DNA from: Caballeronia zhejiangensis
Lineage (GTDB): Bacteria > Pseudomonadota > Gammaproteobacteria > Burkholderiales > Burkholderiaceae
Assembly (NCBI RefSeq): GCF_000698575.1
Contig: NZ_JFHD01000016.1
Location: 62,001-126,000 of the forward strand
Reading direction: 5' to 3'
DNA length: 64,000 nucleotides
Shown: one piece after another, positions 54,192-62,719 of the stretch
Layout: every line of letters starts with the position of its first letter
How positions within the stretch are numbered: position 1 is the stretch's first letter
The notes under the pieces: model-generated
What the model saw: only the letters and a program-made list of their open reading frames with translations
Told to the model about the DNA's origin: nothing
Database searches by the model: none
Position numbers and translations under genes: made by a program

Positions 54192-55316
54192 TCAGAAGTT
54201 GTGGCGCAGGCCGAGCATGGCCGCGGTCGTCGACTTGCCCGGCGCGGTCGGCTGGCCGTAGGCGATCATCTGGTTCATTGTGCCGTTGTTGTCGACGTGG
54301 CCGACTTCGGCATACGCGAGCGTGCGCTTCGACAGGTTGTATTCCGCGCCGATCGCGAATTCCAGCGAGTGATTCGACGACTGGTTCTTGTCCTTGATGT
54401 AGTAGACGCCGGTCGTCACGTTGAGATTGGGCGCGAAGCGATAGCCAAGACCGCCCGAGTACATGTCGAAGTTCGCGCGATCCGAATCGGCGGGGTTCTT
54501 GCCGTTCGCGTAGGACATCGAGATCGAGAAGCCGTGCGTCGTGTACAGGCCGCCGAAATACATCATGCGATTGTTGTTGAGTCCGGTGGGCACGGAGCCG
54601 GGCGCGGGATTCGCGTCGTGGCCGTTGTAGTAGACAGCCGTCAGCGTCAAGCCGAAGTTCGAGTACTTCAGCACCGCCGATTCGCGCGTGCCGCCCTGAA
54701 ACTGTCCCGCCACGCCGCCGGGCGCGTATTCGAGCGATGCCGACAAACCCGCATACGTCGGCGACTGATACACGAGCGCGTTGCTGTCGTAGAGCGCGCC
54801 GATCGAGCCGTTGGTGCTCGTGCCGGGCCAGCCGGCCGCCGTGTTCATGCCGAGCCATGCGGTCAGCACGCTGCCGAAATACTGCGCGCGGCGCACGTCG
54901 GTGTCGTACATCGCCCAGATCATCGGCACGATCTGGCGGCCCGCGTTGAAGGTGCCGAACGGGCCGGACACGCCGATCGTCGCGTATTGATTGAACATCG
55001 CGGTGGCGCCGGGCGTATCGGAGAGGCCGGTCTTGCCGGTGCCCGAATCGAACGAGCCTTGCAGCTTCACGTTGATGAAGTAGCCGCCGCCGAGATCTTC
55101 GCTGGCCTTCAGGCCCCAGACGCTCGAATAGATGCCGCCGTCCTTGAAGCGATACACCTTCCCCGTGTCCCGCGCGTTGCGCGCGAAGCTCGCCGCCGAC
55201 GCGCTCTGATACATGAGGCCGGCGTCGAGCACGCCATAGAGCGTCACGGTGGATTGCGCATGCGCGCCGCCGGCGGCCAGCACGAGCCCTGCGGCAGTGG
55301 CGAATCTGAGCTTCAT
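54192..55316 (-). CDS. Gram-negative trimeric porin (Burkholderia type)
   Basis: The 374-aa protein has a signal peptide cut after GAHA and the canonical start of Burkholderiales porins (QSTVTLYGVLDAGLMY). The strand KASEDLGGGYFINVKLQGSF and the last strand ending MLGLRHNF with terminal Phe are typical. About 16 strands can be traced. Start 55316 has AGGAGA 5 bases upstream. It is followed closely by the acyl-CoA ligase gene; the regulator gene lies 162 bases upstream on the same strand with a palindromic repeat in between. Confidence 0.94.
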   Translation of the reverse strand: MKLRFATAAGLVLAAGGAHAQSTVTLYGVLDAGLMYQSASAASFARNARDTGKVYRFKDGGIYSSVWGLKASEDLGGGYFINVKLQGSFDSGTGKTGLSDTPGATAMFNQYATIGVSGPFGTFNAGRQIVPMIWAMYDTDVRRAQYFGSVLTAWLGMNTAAGWPGTSTNGSIGALYDSNALVYQSPTYAGLSASLEYAPGGVAGQFQGGTRESAVLKYSNFGLTLTAVYYNGHDANPAPGSVPTGLNNNRMMYFGGLYTTHGFSISMSYANGKNPADSDRANFDMYSGGLGYRFAPNLNVTTGVYYIKDKNQSSNHSLEFAIGAEYNLSKRTLAYAEVGHVDNNGTMNQMIAYGQPTAPGKSTTAAMLGLRHNF

Positions 55317-55404
55317 CGAGTCTCCTGATCTTGTTCTGGATGCGCCGCGCACCGATAGGGTCGCGGCGTCAGGAGGCAAGAATACGCATCGGCCAAGTGC
55401 CGAA

Positions 55405-55425
55405 CCCCTCTCACGGAGAGAGGGG
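55405..55425. repeat. Palindromic repeat downstream of the MalT-like gene
   Basis: CCCCTCTC and GAGAGGGG form an 8-bp stem around ACGGA. A related palindrome with the same arms lies at 58209-58229 on the other side of the regulator gene. It may act as a terminator-like stem or be a dispersed intergenic repeat. Confidence 0.6.
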
Positions 55426-55478
55426 TAGGGATTGCGAGAGAGGCGGGAAAACCCTGCTGAAAACGCTTGAAAAAGGCG

Positions 55479-58175
55479 CTATTGCACGCCTTCGAGCAGG
55501 CCGAGCGCGATGGCGCGGCGCACCGCGTGCTTGCGCGAACTGGCGTCGAGCTTGCCGAAGAGATTCTTCAGATGCCACTTGACGGTGCCCTCGCCGACCG
55601 CCGCCGCGAGCGCGATTTCCTTGTTGCTCAAGGTGCGCGCGAGCAGTTCGAGAATCTCGCGCTCCTTCGGCGTGAGGATCACGCTCGGCAACGCGCGCGG
55701 CCCGCCTTCGCCCGAACGCGGCGGCACGCGCACGACATGCGGCGGCACGACCGGGCGCTCGCCGGCATCCACGCCGCCCGCTTCGCTCACGCGCCGCGCC
55801 CAGTCGGCGAGACCGGGATGCGCGTCGATCAACACGCGCCCGAGATGATACGTGCGCGCGAGGTTCAGCGCTTCGAGAAACGGCGCGTGGCCGTCGCCCG
55901 TCGCGCGTTCCTGGGCGAACGCGCGCAACGCCATCAGCTCGATGCGCTCGCGTCCGCGCTTCATCGTCGCGGCGATCTGTTCCGCGCGCGCGAGCGGTTC
56001 GACCGCAGCCGGCCAGTCCTGACGCGCGAGCGCCGCGCCGCCGTGCGCCATCGTCTGCAGCATCTGCACGGAGCGGCTCCAGATCGGCCCGCGCGTGGCG
56101 ATGTGTTCATCGACGATCGCGTCGATACGCTCGACGAGCGCATCGCAGGTCTGCGCGCGATAGCGTCCCGCATGCGCGCTCACCTGCTCCGCGAGGCTCG
56201 TCACGCAAAGACGCGGCAGATTGCGCGCGACGCCCATCGCGTAAAGCATTTCGAGCAGATCGAGCGCGCGATGCTCGTCGCCGCGCAACGCCGCGATGCG
56301 CGCCGCCGTGCGATACGCGAGCACGACGGTCTCCGGCAACGCCGCGCGTTCGAGCACGTCGAGACGGTTGGCGAGCAGCGCGGCGGCCTCGTCGATGCGA
56401 TCGTCCTCATACGCGATCGACGCGCACGTCGCCGCGAACATGCACGTCAGCGGATGACGCCGCCCGAGGTCTTCTTCGGCGCTCGCGAGCGCGGGCAGCA
56501 GGACGCTTTCGGCGAGCTTCACCTGTCCTTCCTGAAGCCACGTCAGGCCGACCATGTGATCGCCCCAGCGCACGACATAGCCGAGCCCCTTGCCGATCTG
56601 CGCGCGCGTCACCGCCTGTTGCAGACGCCGCGCCTGCGCCGGCTCGCCGAGCAGCATCGCGCGGGCGGCGAGGCGGTTCGCATGCGACTGCGCGAGCCAC
56701 GAGTCCTTGGGCGGCGGCGTCTGCGCCCACGGCTCGAAAAGCGTCAGGAAGCGGTCGGGATCGTCGGCGTACCACGCGGCCGCGCTCAGGATCAACGCGC
56801 ATTCGTAACGCAAGGCGTCGTCCGCACCCGGCGATGCAAGCACGCGCTCGACCTGACGCTGCGCCTCGTGATGACGTTCGCCCAGCGCGAGCGCCCACGC
56901 GACCGCCAGACACAGGCGCGGACGCTTTTCCAGTTCCGCTTCCGGCAGACGTTCCAGCCACTCGAGCACGGTGCCGAGCTGGCCTTGCTTCACGGCGTCG
57001 TGCAGCGACTGCTCCGCGAGTTCGTACGCATGTTCGCGCTCGCCCGCCGCATGCGCGTGGCGCGCCGCCTGTTCGAGCATGCCGCGCGCGCCGAGCCAGC
57101 GCGCCGCGCGCCGATGCAGTTCCGCGCGCGCATCGTCCGCGAGCGCGGCAAAGCGCGTCTGCAGCACGTCGCGCACGAGCGGATGCAGGCGGCACCAGTC
57201 GCTCTCCTCCGCCGTCACGAAGACGGGCGTATCGCGCGTGAGACGTGCGAGGCGTTGCGGCGCGTCGGCGTCGCCGGTCAGGGCTTCGCACAAGTCGGGG
57301 TGCAGCACGTCCACGACGCTGATGTCGACGAGCAGGCGTTCATCGGCGGATGACAGCTCGCTCAACAGCGCCGCGACGAGCGGTTCGCGCAAGCCGCGCG
57401 GGCCCGCCGCGAGATTGTCGAGCGCCGTGCGCGGGTCCTGCGCGCGCGCCATCGCGGTGAGCGCGAGTTGCAGGCCGAGCGGCCAGCCGCCGGTGATTTC
57501 GAAGAGGCGCGCGGCGGCATCGGCGTCGACGCGCGCGCCGAAACGCTGCGTGACGAGCGCGATGGTTTCATCGACGCGAAAACGCAGCGCGTCCGGCGCG
57601 ACGAGTTCGGCCTGTCCGTAGGCGAGCAGTTCCGCCGCGGGCTTGTCGAGCCCCTGCCGGCCCGCCGCGACGATGCGCAGATTCTGCGGCGCGTTGTGCA
57701 TCACGTAATCGAGCAGTTGCGCGCCGGGTTCCGGCAGACGATCGGCTTCGTCGACGATCAGCACGACATCGAGCGATAGCTGCGCAAGCTCCGCCAGCCA
57801 CGCGGTGGCGAGATCGAACGCGCCGGCGGGCACGCCCGGATTTTCCGCGATGAGACGCCCGAACGAGGGCCGCGCGCAGCATGTCCGGATCGCGTGGACG
57901 AGCGCGCGCAGGAAGCGCTCCGCGTCGTCGCGATCGTCGGCGAGCAGCCACGCGACCGCCGCGCCGTGCGCCAGAAACTCGCGCCGCCATTGCGCGAGCA
58001 GCGACGTCTTGCCGTAACCCGCGCCGGCCTGCACGAGCACGATCTGGCTGCGTGCGGTGTCGGCGTTCAAACGGGCGCGCGCGAGCAGCCCGGACGGCGC
58101 GCGCGGCGCCATCGTCTTCAGCACGAGCTCGGTGGATGGGGAGTCGGTGGGCATCGGTAATTTTTTGTCTTCCAT
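55479..58175 (-). CDS. LuxR-family ATP-dependent regulator (MalT/AlkS-like, LAL type)
   Basis: The 898-aa protein has an N-terminal P-loop (VQAGAGYGKTSLLAQW), a Walker B-like LDVVLIVDEADRL, a winged-helix region, a long TPR-like helical domain of about 400 residues, and a C-terminal LuxR HTH (LTPKEREILELLARTLSNKE, EGTVKWHLKNLFGKL). This is the large ATP-binding LuxR (LAL) architecture of MalT and AlkS. Upstream of a porin and an AlkK-like ligase on the same strand, it is likely their activator (inference). No ribosome site is obvious; an ATG at 58154 is also possible. Confidence 0.9.
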   Translation of the reverse strand: MEDKKLPMPTDSPSTELVLKTMAPRAPSGLLARARLNADTARSQIVLVQAGAGYGKTSLLAQWRREFLAHGAAVAWLLADDRDDAERFLRALVHAIRTCCARPSFGRLIAENPGVPAGAFDLATAWLAELAQLSLDVVLIVDEADRLPEPGAQLLDYVMHNAPQNLRIVAAGRQGLDKPAAELLAYGQAELVAPDALRFRVDETIALVTQRFGARVDADAAARLFEITGGWPLGLQLALTAMARAQDPRTALDNLAAGPRGLREPLVAALLSELSSADERLLVDISVVDVLHPDLCEALTGDADAPQRLARLTRDTPVFVTAEESDWCRLHPLVRDVLQTRFAALADDARAELHRRAARWLGARGMLEQAARHAHAAGEREHAYELAEQSLHDAVKQGQLGTVLEWLERLPEAELEKRPRLCLAVAWALALGERHHEAQRQVERVLASPGADDALRYECALILSAAAWYADDPDRFLTLFEPWAQTPPPKDSWLAQSHANRLAARAMLLGEPAQARRLQQAVTRAQIGKGLGYVVRWGDHMVGLTWLQEGQVKLAESVLLPALASAEEDLGRRHPLTCMFAATCASIAYEDDRIDEAAALLANRLDVLERAALPETVVLAYRTAARIAALRGDEHRALDLLEMLYAMGVARNLPRLCVTSLAEQVSAHAGRYRAQTCDALVERIDAIVDEHIATRGPIWSRSVQMLQTMAHGGAALARQDWPAAVEPLARAEQIAATMKRGRERIELMALRAFAQERATGDGHAPFLEALNLARTYHLGRVLIDAHPGLADWARRVSEAGGVDAGERPVVPPHVVRVPPRSGEGGPRALPSVILTPKEREILELLARTLSNKEIALAAAVGEGTVKWHLKNLFGKLDASSRKHAVRRAIALGLLEGVQ

Positions 58176-58208
58176 CTAGGATGGTTCGGATCGCGCGCGT
58201 GCGTCAAG

Positions 58209-58229
58209 CCCCTCCCGCCGCGAGAGGGG
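58209..58229. repeat. Palindromic repeat upstream of the MalT-like gene
   Basis: CCCCTC and GAGGGG form a 6-bp stem with a 9-base loop. It shares the CCCCTC...GAGAGGGG arms with the palindrome at 55405, so the regulator gene is bracketed by two copies. Confidence 0.5.
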
Positions 58230-58290
58230 CGCTCGGCCGCCGCCCGCACTACGATTCGATCAACCGTGCAATTGAAACCGAAGGATCACC

Positions 58291-59022
58291 ATGTACCGAC
58301 ATCTGCTCGTGCCCGTCGAGCGCAACGACGCCAGCGTCGAGGCGACTGGCCATGCGGCCGAGCTCGCGCGCTCGCTCGGCGCGCGCATCACGTTCGTCAG
58401 CCTGCATGCGGGCGCGAGCGACGATGCGGCGCAGCATCGCCGGATCGCGGCCGCCCTCGCCCGCGCCGAAGCCGCCGCTCGCGCGCACGGCGTGCCGGCG
58501 ACGGTGCTCGGCGTGCAGGGCATCGATTCGGCGGCGGCGAACGATTACGACCTCGTGTGCATCGCGCAAGGCAGCGCGGTGCCGCCCTTGCCGGGCGTGG
58601 CCGTGCTGATCGCGCCGAGCGACGCGCGCCCGATGGTCACGAAGGCGGCGGGCGCGCTGCTCGCCGTGCATCGGATGCGCTCGGACGCTTACGACGATGC
58701 GCTGCGCACTTCGCGACCCGATGCGCGGACGATCGAGCGTCTTCGCGAAACACATCACGAAGAAACCGCGCTGACCACGGCATTGCGCGAGCGCACATCG
58801 ACGCTCGATGCCGAACTCGACGAACTCGCGCGCCTCGCCGAACGCGAAGCGGCGCTGCTCGCGCGCGTCGCGGCATCGATCGCGAATGGCGAGGTCATCG
58901 ACGACACATTGCTTGCGAGCGCGCGCTTCGCGTGCGAACGCATGGGACGCATCGAAGGCGTCGTGCTGCCGGCCGCGCGCCGCTATCTGCGCGACGCCGA
59001 CTGGAACGCGCTCGCGCGCTGA
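58291..59022 (+). CDS. Universal stress protein fused to a degenerate hemerythrin-like domain
   Basis: Residues 1 to about 112 are a Usp domain (MYRHLLVPVERNDASVEATG) that lacks the G-2x-G-9x-G-S/T nucleotide loop. Residues about 120-243 are helical and follow the HHE/hemerythrin outline: LLAVHRMRSD (His127), ETHHEETALTTALRERT (His155, His156, Glu157, Glu158), a third helix, and the closing RIEGVVLPAARRYLRDADW, which matches the usual EE-x-LP-x-A-x3-L-x3-DW ending. Iron ligands of the third and fourth helices (EH and H-x3-EE) are replaced (AE, and R/M with RIE), so only part of the di-iron site remains. First gene of a four-gene plus-strand unit. Confidence 0.8.
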   Translation: MYRHLLVPVERNDASVEATGHAAELARSLGARITFVSLHAGASDDAAQHRRIAAALARAEAAARAHGVPATVLGVQGIDSAAANDYDLVCIAQGSAVPPLPGVAVLIAPSDARPMVTKAAGALLAVHRMRSDAYDDALRTSRPDARTIERLRETHHEETALTTALRERTSTLDAELDELARLAEREAALLARVAASIANGEVIDDTLLASARFACERMGRIEGVVLPAARRYLRDADWNALAR

Positions 59023-59060
59023 ACGCCATACAGGAAACAGAGACTCAAGGAGACGAAACA

Positions 59061-60041
59061 ATGGCACATGCAATCCGCTTTCACGAAACCGGCGGTCCGG
59101 AAGTGTTGCGCTGGGAAGAAGTCGCCGTGGGCGAACCCGGCCCGTTGGAGGTCCGTCTGCGTCACGAGGCCGTCGGGCTCAATTTCGCGGACACGTATTT
59201 CCGCTCGGGCCTCTATCCGGTGCCGCTGCCTTCGGGCATGGGCGTCGAAGCGGCGGGCGTCGTCGAGAAGGTCGGCGCGAACGTCACGCATCTGAAGGAA
59301 GGCGATCGCGTGACCTACACTGGTTTCATCAACACGCTCGGCGCGTACAGCACGGAGCGCATCATTTCCGCCGCGCCGCTCGTCAATCTGCCCGATGCGA
59401 TCGACTGCACGCGCGCCGCCGCCATGACGATGCGCGGCCTCACCGCCGCCTATCTGATGACGCGCATCCGCCGCTTCGAGCGTGGCGACACGCTGCTCTT
59501 GCACGCGGCGGCGGGCGGCGTCGGGCTGATCGTGTCGCAATGGGCGAAGCTGCTCGGCGTGACGGTGATCGGCACGGTATCGAGCAAAGAGAAAGCGCGC
59601 GTGGCGCGCGAGCATGGCGTGGCGCACACGATCGACTACAGCCGCGAGGACGTGGCCGCGCGCGTGCGCGAACTGACCGATGGCAAGGGCGTGAACGCGG
59701 TATTCGACAGCGTCGGCAAGACCACTTTCAACGCATCGCTCGATTCGCTCGCGCGCCGCGGTCTGATGGTGTGCGTCGGCACCGCATCGGGTCCGATTCC
59801 GCCGTTCGATCCGCAATTGCTCGCGATGAAAGGCTCGCTCTATCTGACGCGCCCGGCGCTCGCGGATTACATCGCCGATCCGGCCGAGAAGAATGCGCTC
59901 GCCGCCGAACTCTTCGATCACGTCGCGAGCGGGCGCATTCGCATCGAGATCAACCAGCGCTATGCACTGCGCGACGCGGCGGACGCTCATCGCGATCTCG
60001 AAGCGCGCAAGACCACGGGTTCGTCCGTGTTCGTCGTCTGA
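59061..60041 (+). CDS. NADPH:quinone oxidoreductase (zeta-crystallin type)
   Basis: The 326-aa medium-chain reductase has no structural zinc motif and shows the Qor pattern: GLNFADTYFRSGLYP, MGVEAAGVVEKVG, and the NADP site LLLHAAAGGVGLIVSQWAK. It should reduce quinones or other activated carbonyls with NADPH. AAGGAG is 8 bases upstream of the ATG. The dioxygenase gene follows after 10 bases and the stress-protein gene precedes by 38 bases, so it is in one transcription unit. Confidence 0.93.
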   Translation: MAHAIRFHETGGPEVLRWEEVAVGEPGPLEVRLRHEAVGLNFADTYFRSGLYPVPLPSGMGVEAAGVVEKVGANVTHLKEGDRVTYTGFINTLGAYSTERIISAAPLVNLPDAIDCTRAAAMTMRGLTAAYLMTRIRRFERGDTLLLHAAAGGVGLIVSQWAKLLGVTVIGTVSSKEKARVAREHGVAHTIDYSREDVAARVRELTDGKGVNAVFDSVGKTTFNASLDSLARRGLMVCVGTASGPIPPFDPQLLAMKGSLYLTRPALADYIADPAEKNALAAELFDHVASGRIRIEINQRYALRDAADAHRDLEARKTTGSSVFVV

Positions 60042-60051
60042 GGAGACATTC

Positions 60052-60900
60052 ATGCGTATCGAACAACTTACTTGCGCGATCGGCGCGGAACTCACCGACG
60101 TCAATCTCGCCGACGCCATTCACGACGACGCCCTCTTCGCCGAAATCCGCGCCGCGTTGCTCGCGCATCGCGTGCTTTTTCTGCGCGATCAGGAAATCAC
60201 GCGCGCGGAGCACGTCGCGTTCGCGCGGCGCTTCGGCGAACTGGAGGATCATCCGGTCGCGGGAAGCGATCCGGACCATCCGGGGCTCGTGCGTATCTAC
60301 AAGTCGCCCGATCAGCCGAACGACCGCTACGAAAACGCGTGGCACACGGACGCGACCTGGCGCGTCGCGCCGCCCTTCGGCTGCGTGCTGCGCTGCGTGG
60401 AAACGCCGCCCGTCGGCGGCGACACGATGTGGGCGAACATGGTGCTCGCGTATGAGAAGCTGCCCGCGCACGTCAAGGAACAGATCGCGGATTTGCGCGC
60501 GCGGCACAGCATCGAGGCGAGTTTCGGTGCGGCGATGCCTATCGAGAAACGCCTCGCGCTGAAGGCGCAGTTTCCCGATGCCGAGCATCCCGTCGTGCGC
60601 ACGCATCCGGAAACGGGCGAGAAGGTGCTGTTCGTCAACGCCTTCGCGACGCACTTCACCAACTATCACACGCCGGAGCGCGTGCGCTTCGGGCAGGACG
60701 CGAATCCCGGCGCGGGGCAGTTGCTCGCGTATCTGCTGAGCCAGGCGTATATCCCGGAATATCAGGTGCGCTGGCGCTGGAAGAAGAACAGCATCGCCAT
60801 CTGGGACAACCGCAGCACGCAGCATTACGCGGTGATGGACTATCCGCCGTGTCATCGCAAGATGGAGCGCGCGGGGATCATCGGTGACGTGCCCTTCTGA
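60052..60900 (+). CDS. TauD/TfdA-family Fe(II)/2-oxoglutarate dioxygenase
   Basis: The 282-aa enzyme has the facial triad H-x-D...H: AWHTDATW gives His and Asp, TQHYAVMDY the distal His, and the 2-oxoglutarate-binding Arg is in CHRKMERAG. VETPPVGGDTMWANM is typical of the taurine / alpha-ketoglutarate family. Substrate unknown: sulfonates, chlorophenoxy acids and alkyl sulfates are all used by relatives. It sits between the quinone reductase and a serine hydrolase gene with TGATG coupling to the latter. Confidence 0.92.
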   Translation: MRIEQLTCAIGAELTDVNLADAIHDDALFAEIRAALLAHRVLFLRDQEITRAEHVAFARRFGELEDHPVAGSDPDHPGLVRIYKSPDQPNDRYENAWHTDATWRVAPPFGCVLRCVETPPVGGDTMWANMVLAYEKLPAHVKEQIADLRARHSIEASFGAAMPIEKRLALKAQFPDAEHPVVRTHPETGEKVLFVNAFATHFTNYHTPERVRFGQDANPGAGQLLAYLLSQAYIPEYQVRWRWKKNSIAIWDNRSTQHYAVMDYPPCHRKMERAGIIGDVPF

Positions 60901-61469
60901 TGGATCGACGCATGAACGCACCGACGATACTCATGGTCCCCGGCCTGCGCGATCACGTCGAGGACCACTGGCAGACGCATTACGCCAACGCGCATGACAA
61001 CGTGCGTACCGTGCCGCCGCTGCAACGCGACAAGCTCGATCGGAGCGCGCGGGTCGCCGCGCTCGACGCGGCGCTCGCGCAGATCGACGGACCGGTCGTG
61101 CTCGTCGCGCACAGCGCCGGCGTGATGATTTCCGTGCACTGGGCGCAGCGGCATCGTCGCGAGATTCAGGGCGCGCTCTTCGTCACGCCGCCCGATTTCG
61201 ATTCGCCGCTGCCGGAAGGCTATCCGTCAGCCGATGAACTCGAGCTGCACGGATGGCTGCCCACGCCGCGCGAACGCCTGCCGTTTCCGTGCGTCGTCGC
61301 GGCGAGCCATGACGATCCGCTCGCGCGCTTCGAACGCGTCGCCGGCATGGCGCACGACTGGGGCGCGCGGCTCGCCGATCTCGGCCGCGTCGGGCACATG
61401 AATCCGGCGTCGGGATTCGGCCTCTGGCGCGACGCCGGGCGATACATCGCGGAGATCACCGAGCGTTAA
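60900..61469 (+). CDS. RBBP9/YdeN-family alpha/beta serine hydrolase
   Basis: The 189-aa protein has the family start (TILMVPGLRDHVEDHWQTHY), the nucleophile Ser in LVAHSAGVMISVHW, the acid in ASHDDPLARF and His in LGRVGHMNPASGFG. This gives a complete Ser-Asp-His triad. The start is ATG 60900 sharing its A with the dioxygenase TGA; ATG 60912 is also in frame. Its stop overlaps that of the convergent amidohydrolase gene by 3 bases. Substrate unknown. Confidence 0.9.
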   Translation: MDRRMNAPTILMVPGLRDHVEDHWQTHYANAHDNVRTVPPLQRDKLDRSARVAALDAALAQIDGPVVLVAHSAGVMISVHWAQRHRREIQGALFVTPPDFDSPLPEGYPSADELELHGWLPTPRERLPFPCVVAASHDDPLARFERVAGMAHDWGARLADLGRVGHMNPASGFGLWRDAGRYIAEITER

Positions 61470-62698
61470 GCCGACAAGCTCGCGAGGATATTCGCCGCTG
61501 CCCGCGCCGCCACTTCGCAGCCGAGCACGATGTGCGACTCCGCCGTGTCCTCGATGAAATCGTGACTCACTCCGCCGATGCTCGGCACGAACAGCATGCA
61601 CGCCGGCACATGATGCGCGATCACCTGCGCATCGTGCGACGCGCCGCTCGGCATGCGTTCCCACTGACCCGGCGCGAGCGCTTCGGCGGCCTCCGCGATA
61701 TGCGCCTGCAAGGCGGCGTCCATCACGACGGGCGCTTCGGGCGGCTCGCTGTCCGTCATCGCGACACCGATTTTCCCTTCTGCATTGAAGTCGCGGATCA
61801 GCGCGGCGAGCGCGGCTTCCATCGCGCGCAAACGCTCCGCGCTGGCGTCGCGGAATTGCAGATACATGTCCGCCGCGCCCGGCACCACGCTGAACGAACC
61901 CGGATCGAGCTCGATGCGCCCGACGGTCCAGACGGTATCGGCATCGGCGATCGCGCGAAACGCTTCGTCCATGCGCGCGATGAACGCAACGAGCGCCGCG
62001 CCCGCATCGCGCCGGATCGACATCGGCGTCGTGCCCGCGTGATTGCGCTGCCCGGTCAAGCGCAGCTTCAGCTCGCGTATGCCGACGATCGTCGTCACCA
62101 CGCCGATCGACTTGCCGTGCGCCTCCAGCCGTCCGCCCTGCTCGATGTGCGGTTCCGGATACGCCTTGTGCCGCGCCCTGTCGATACGCACGCGCGCCGC
62201 GCCGATGAGTCCGGCTTGCGCGAGCGCATCGCCGAGCAGGACGCCCTCGCGATTGCGCGCGTGGCGCAGGGCTTCATCGACGGCTTCGCCGACGAAACTG
62301 CGGCTGCCGAGAAAGCCCGAGAACGTGCCTTCCTCGTCGATCCACGATGCGACGTCCACCGCGAAATGACGCGTCGTTTCGCATTCGGCGAGCGCCCGCG
62401 CGATTTCGAGGCCGTAAATGACGCCGAGCGCGCCGTCGAGCCAGCCGCCGGTCGGTTGCGTGTCGGTGTGCGAGCCGATCAAAAGCGCCGGGCCCGCGTT
62501 GCGCGAGCGGCCGAACACGGTGCCGACGCCGTCGATCGTCGCGGCGAGTCCCGCTTCGTTCATGCGGCCCGCGAGCCAGCGGCGCGCGTCCATATCGACC
62601 GATGACAGCGAGAGGCGCACGACGCCCGGACCGGTTGCGCCGAACGTGCGCAGATGACGGAGGTCGTCGAGCAGGCGGGCGGGATTGATCTTCAGCAC
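61466..62698 (-). CDS. M20-family amidohydrolase (N-carbamoyl-L-amino-acid hydrolase / allantoate amidohydrolase type)
   Basis: The 410-aa enzyme has the metal ligands of the hydantoinase/carbamoylase group: GSHTDTQPTGGWLDGALGV (His, Asp), WIDEEGTFSGFLGSRSF (Glu pair), HIEQGGRLEAHGKSIGVV (His) and GGVSHDFIEDT (final His). The dimerisation domain (GQRNHAGTTPMSIRRDA) carries the substrate-binding residues. It should hydrolyse an N-carbamoyl or ureido compound. It is divergent from nothing nearby and lies 21 bases downstream of the AraC-type gene on the same strand. Confidence 0.92.
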   Translation of the reverse strand: MLKINPARLLDDLRHLRTFGATGPGVVRLSLSSVDMDARRWLAGRMNEAGLAATIDGVGTVFGRSRNAGPALLIGSHTDTQPTGGWLDGALGVIYGLEIARALAECETTRHFAVDVASWIDEEGTFSGFLGSRSFVGEAVDEALRHARNREGVLLGDALAQAGLIGAARVRIDRARHKAYPEPHIEQGGRLEAHGKSIGVVTTIVGIRELKLRLTGQRNHAGTTPMSIRRDAGAALVAFIARMDEAFRAIADADTVWTVGRIELDPGSFSVVPGAADMYLQFRDASAERLRAMEAALAALIRDFNAEGKIGVAMTDSEPPEAPVVMDAALQAHIAEAAEALAPGQWERMPSGASHDAQVIAHHVPACMLFVPSIGGVSHDFIEDTAESHIVLGCEVAARAAANILASLSA

Positions 62699-62719
62699 TG
62701 TTTGTCCTCGATGTAGTCG

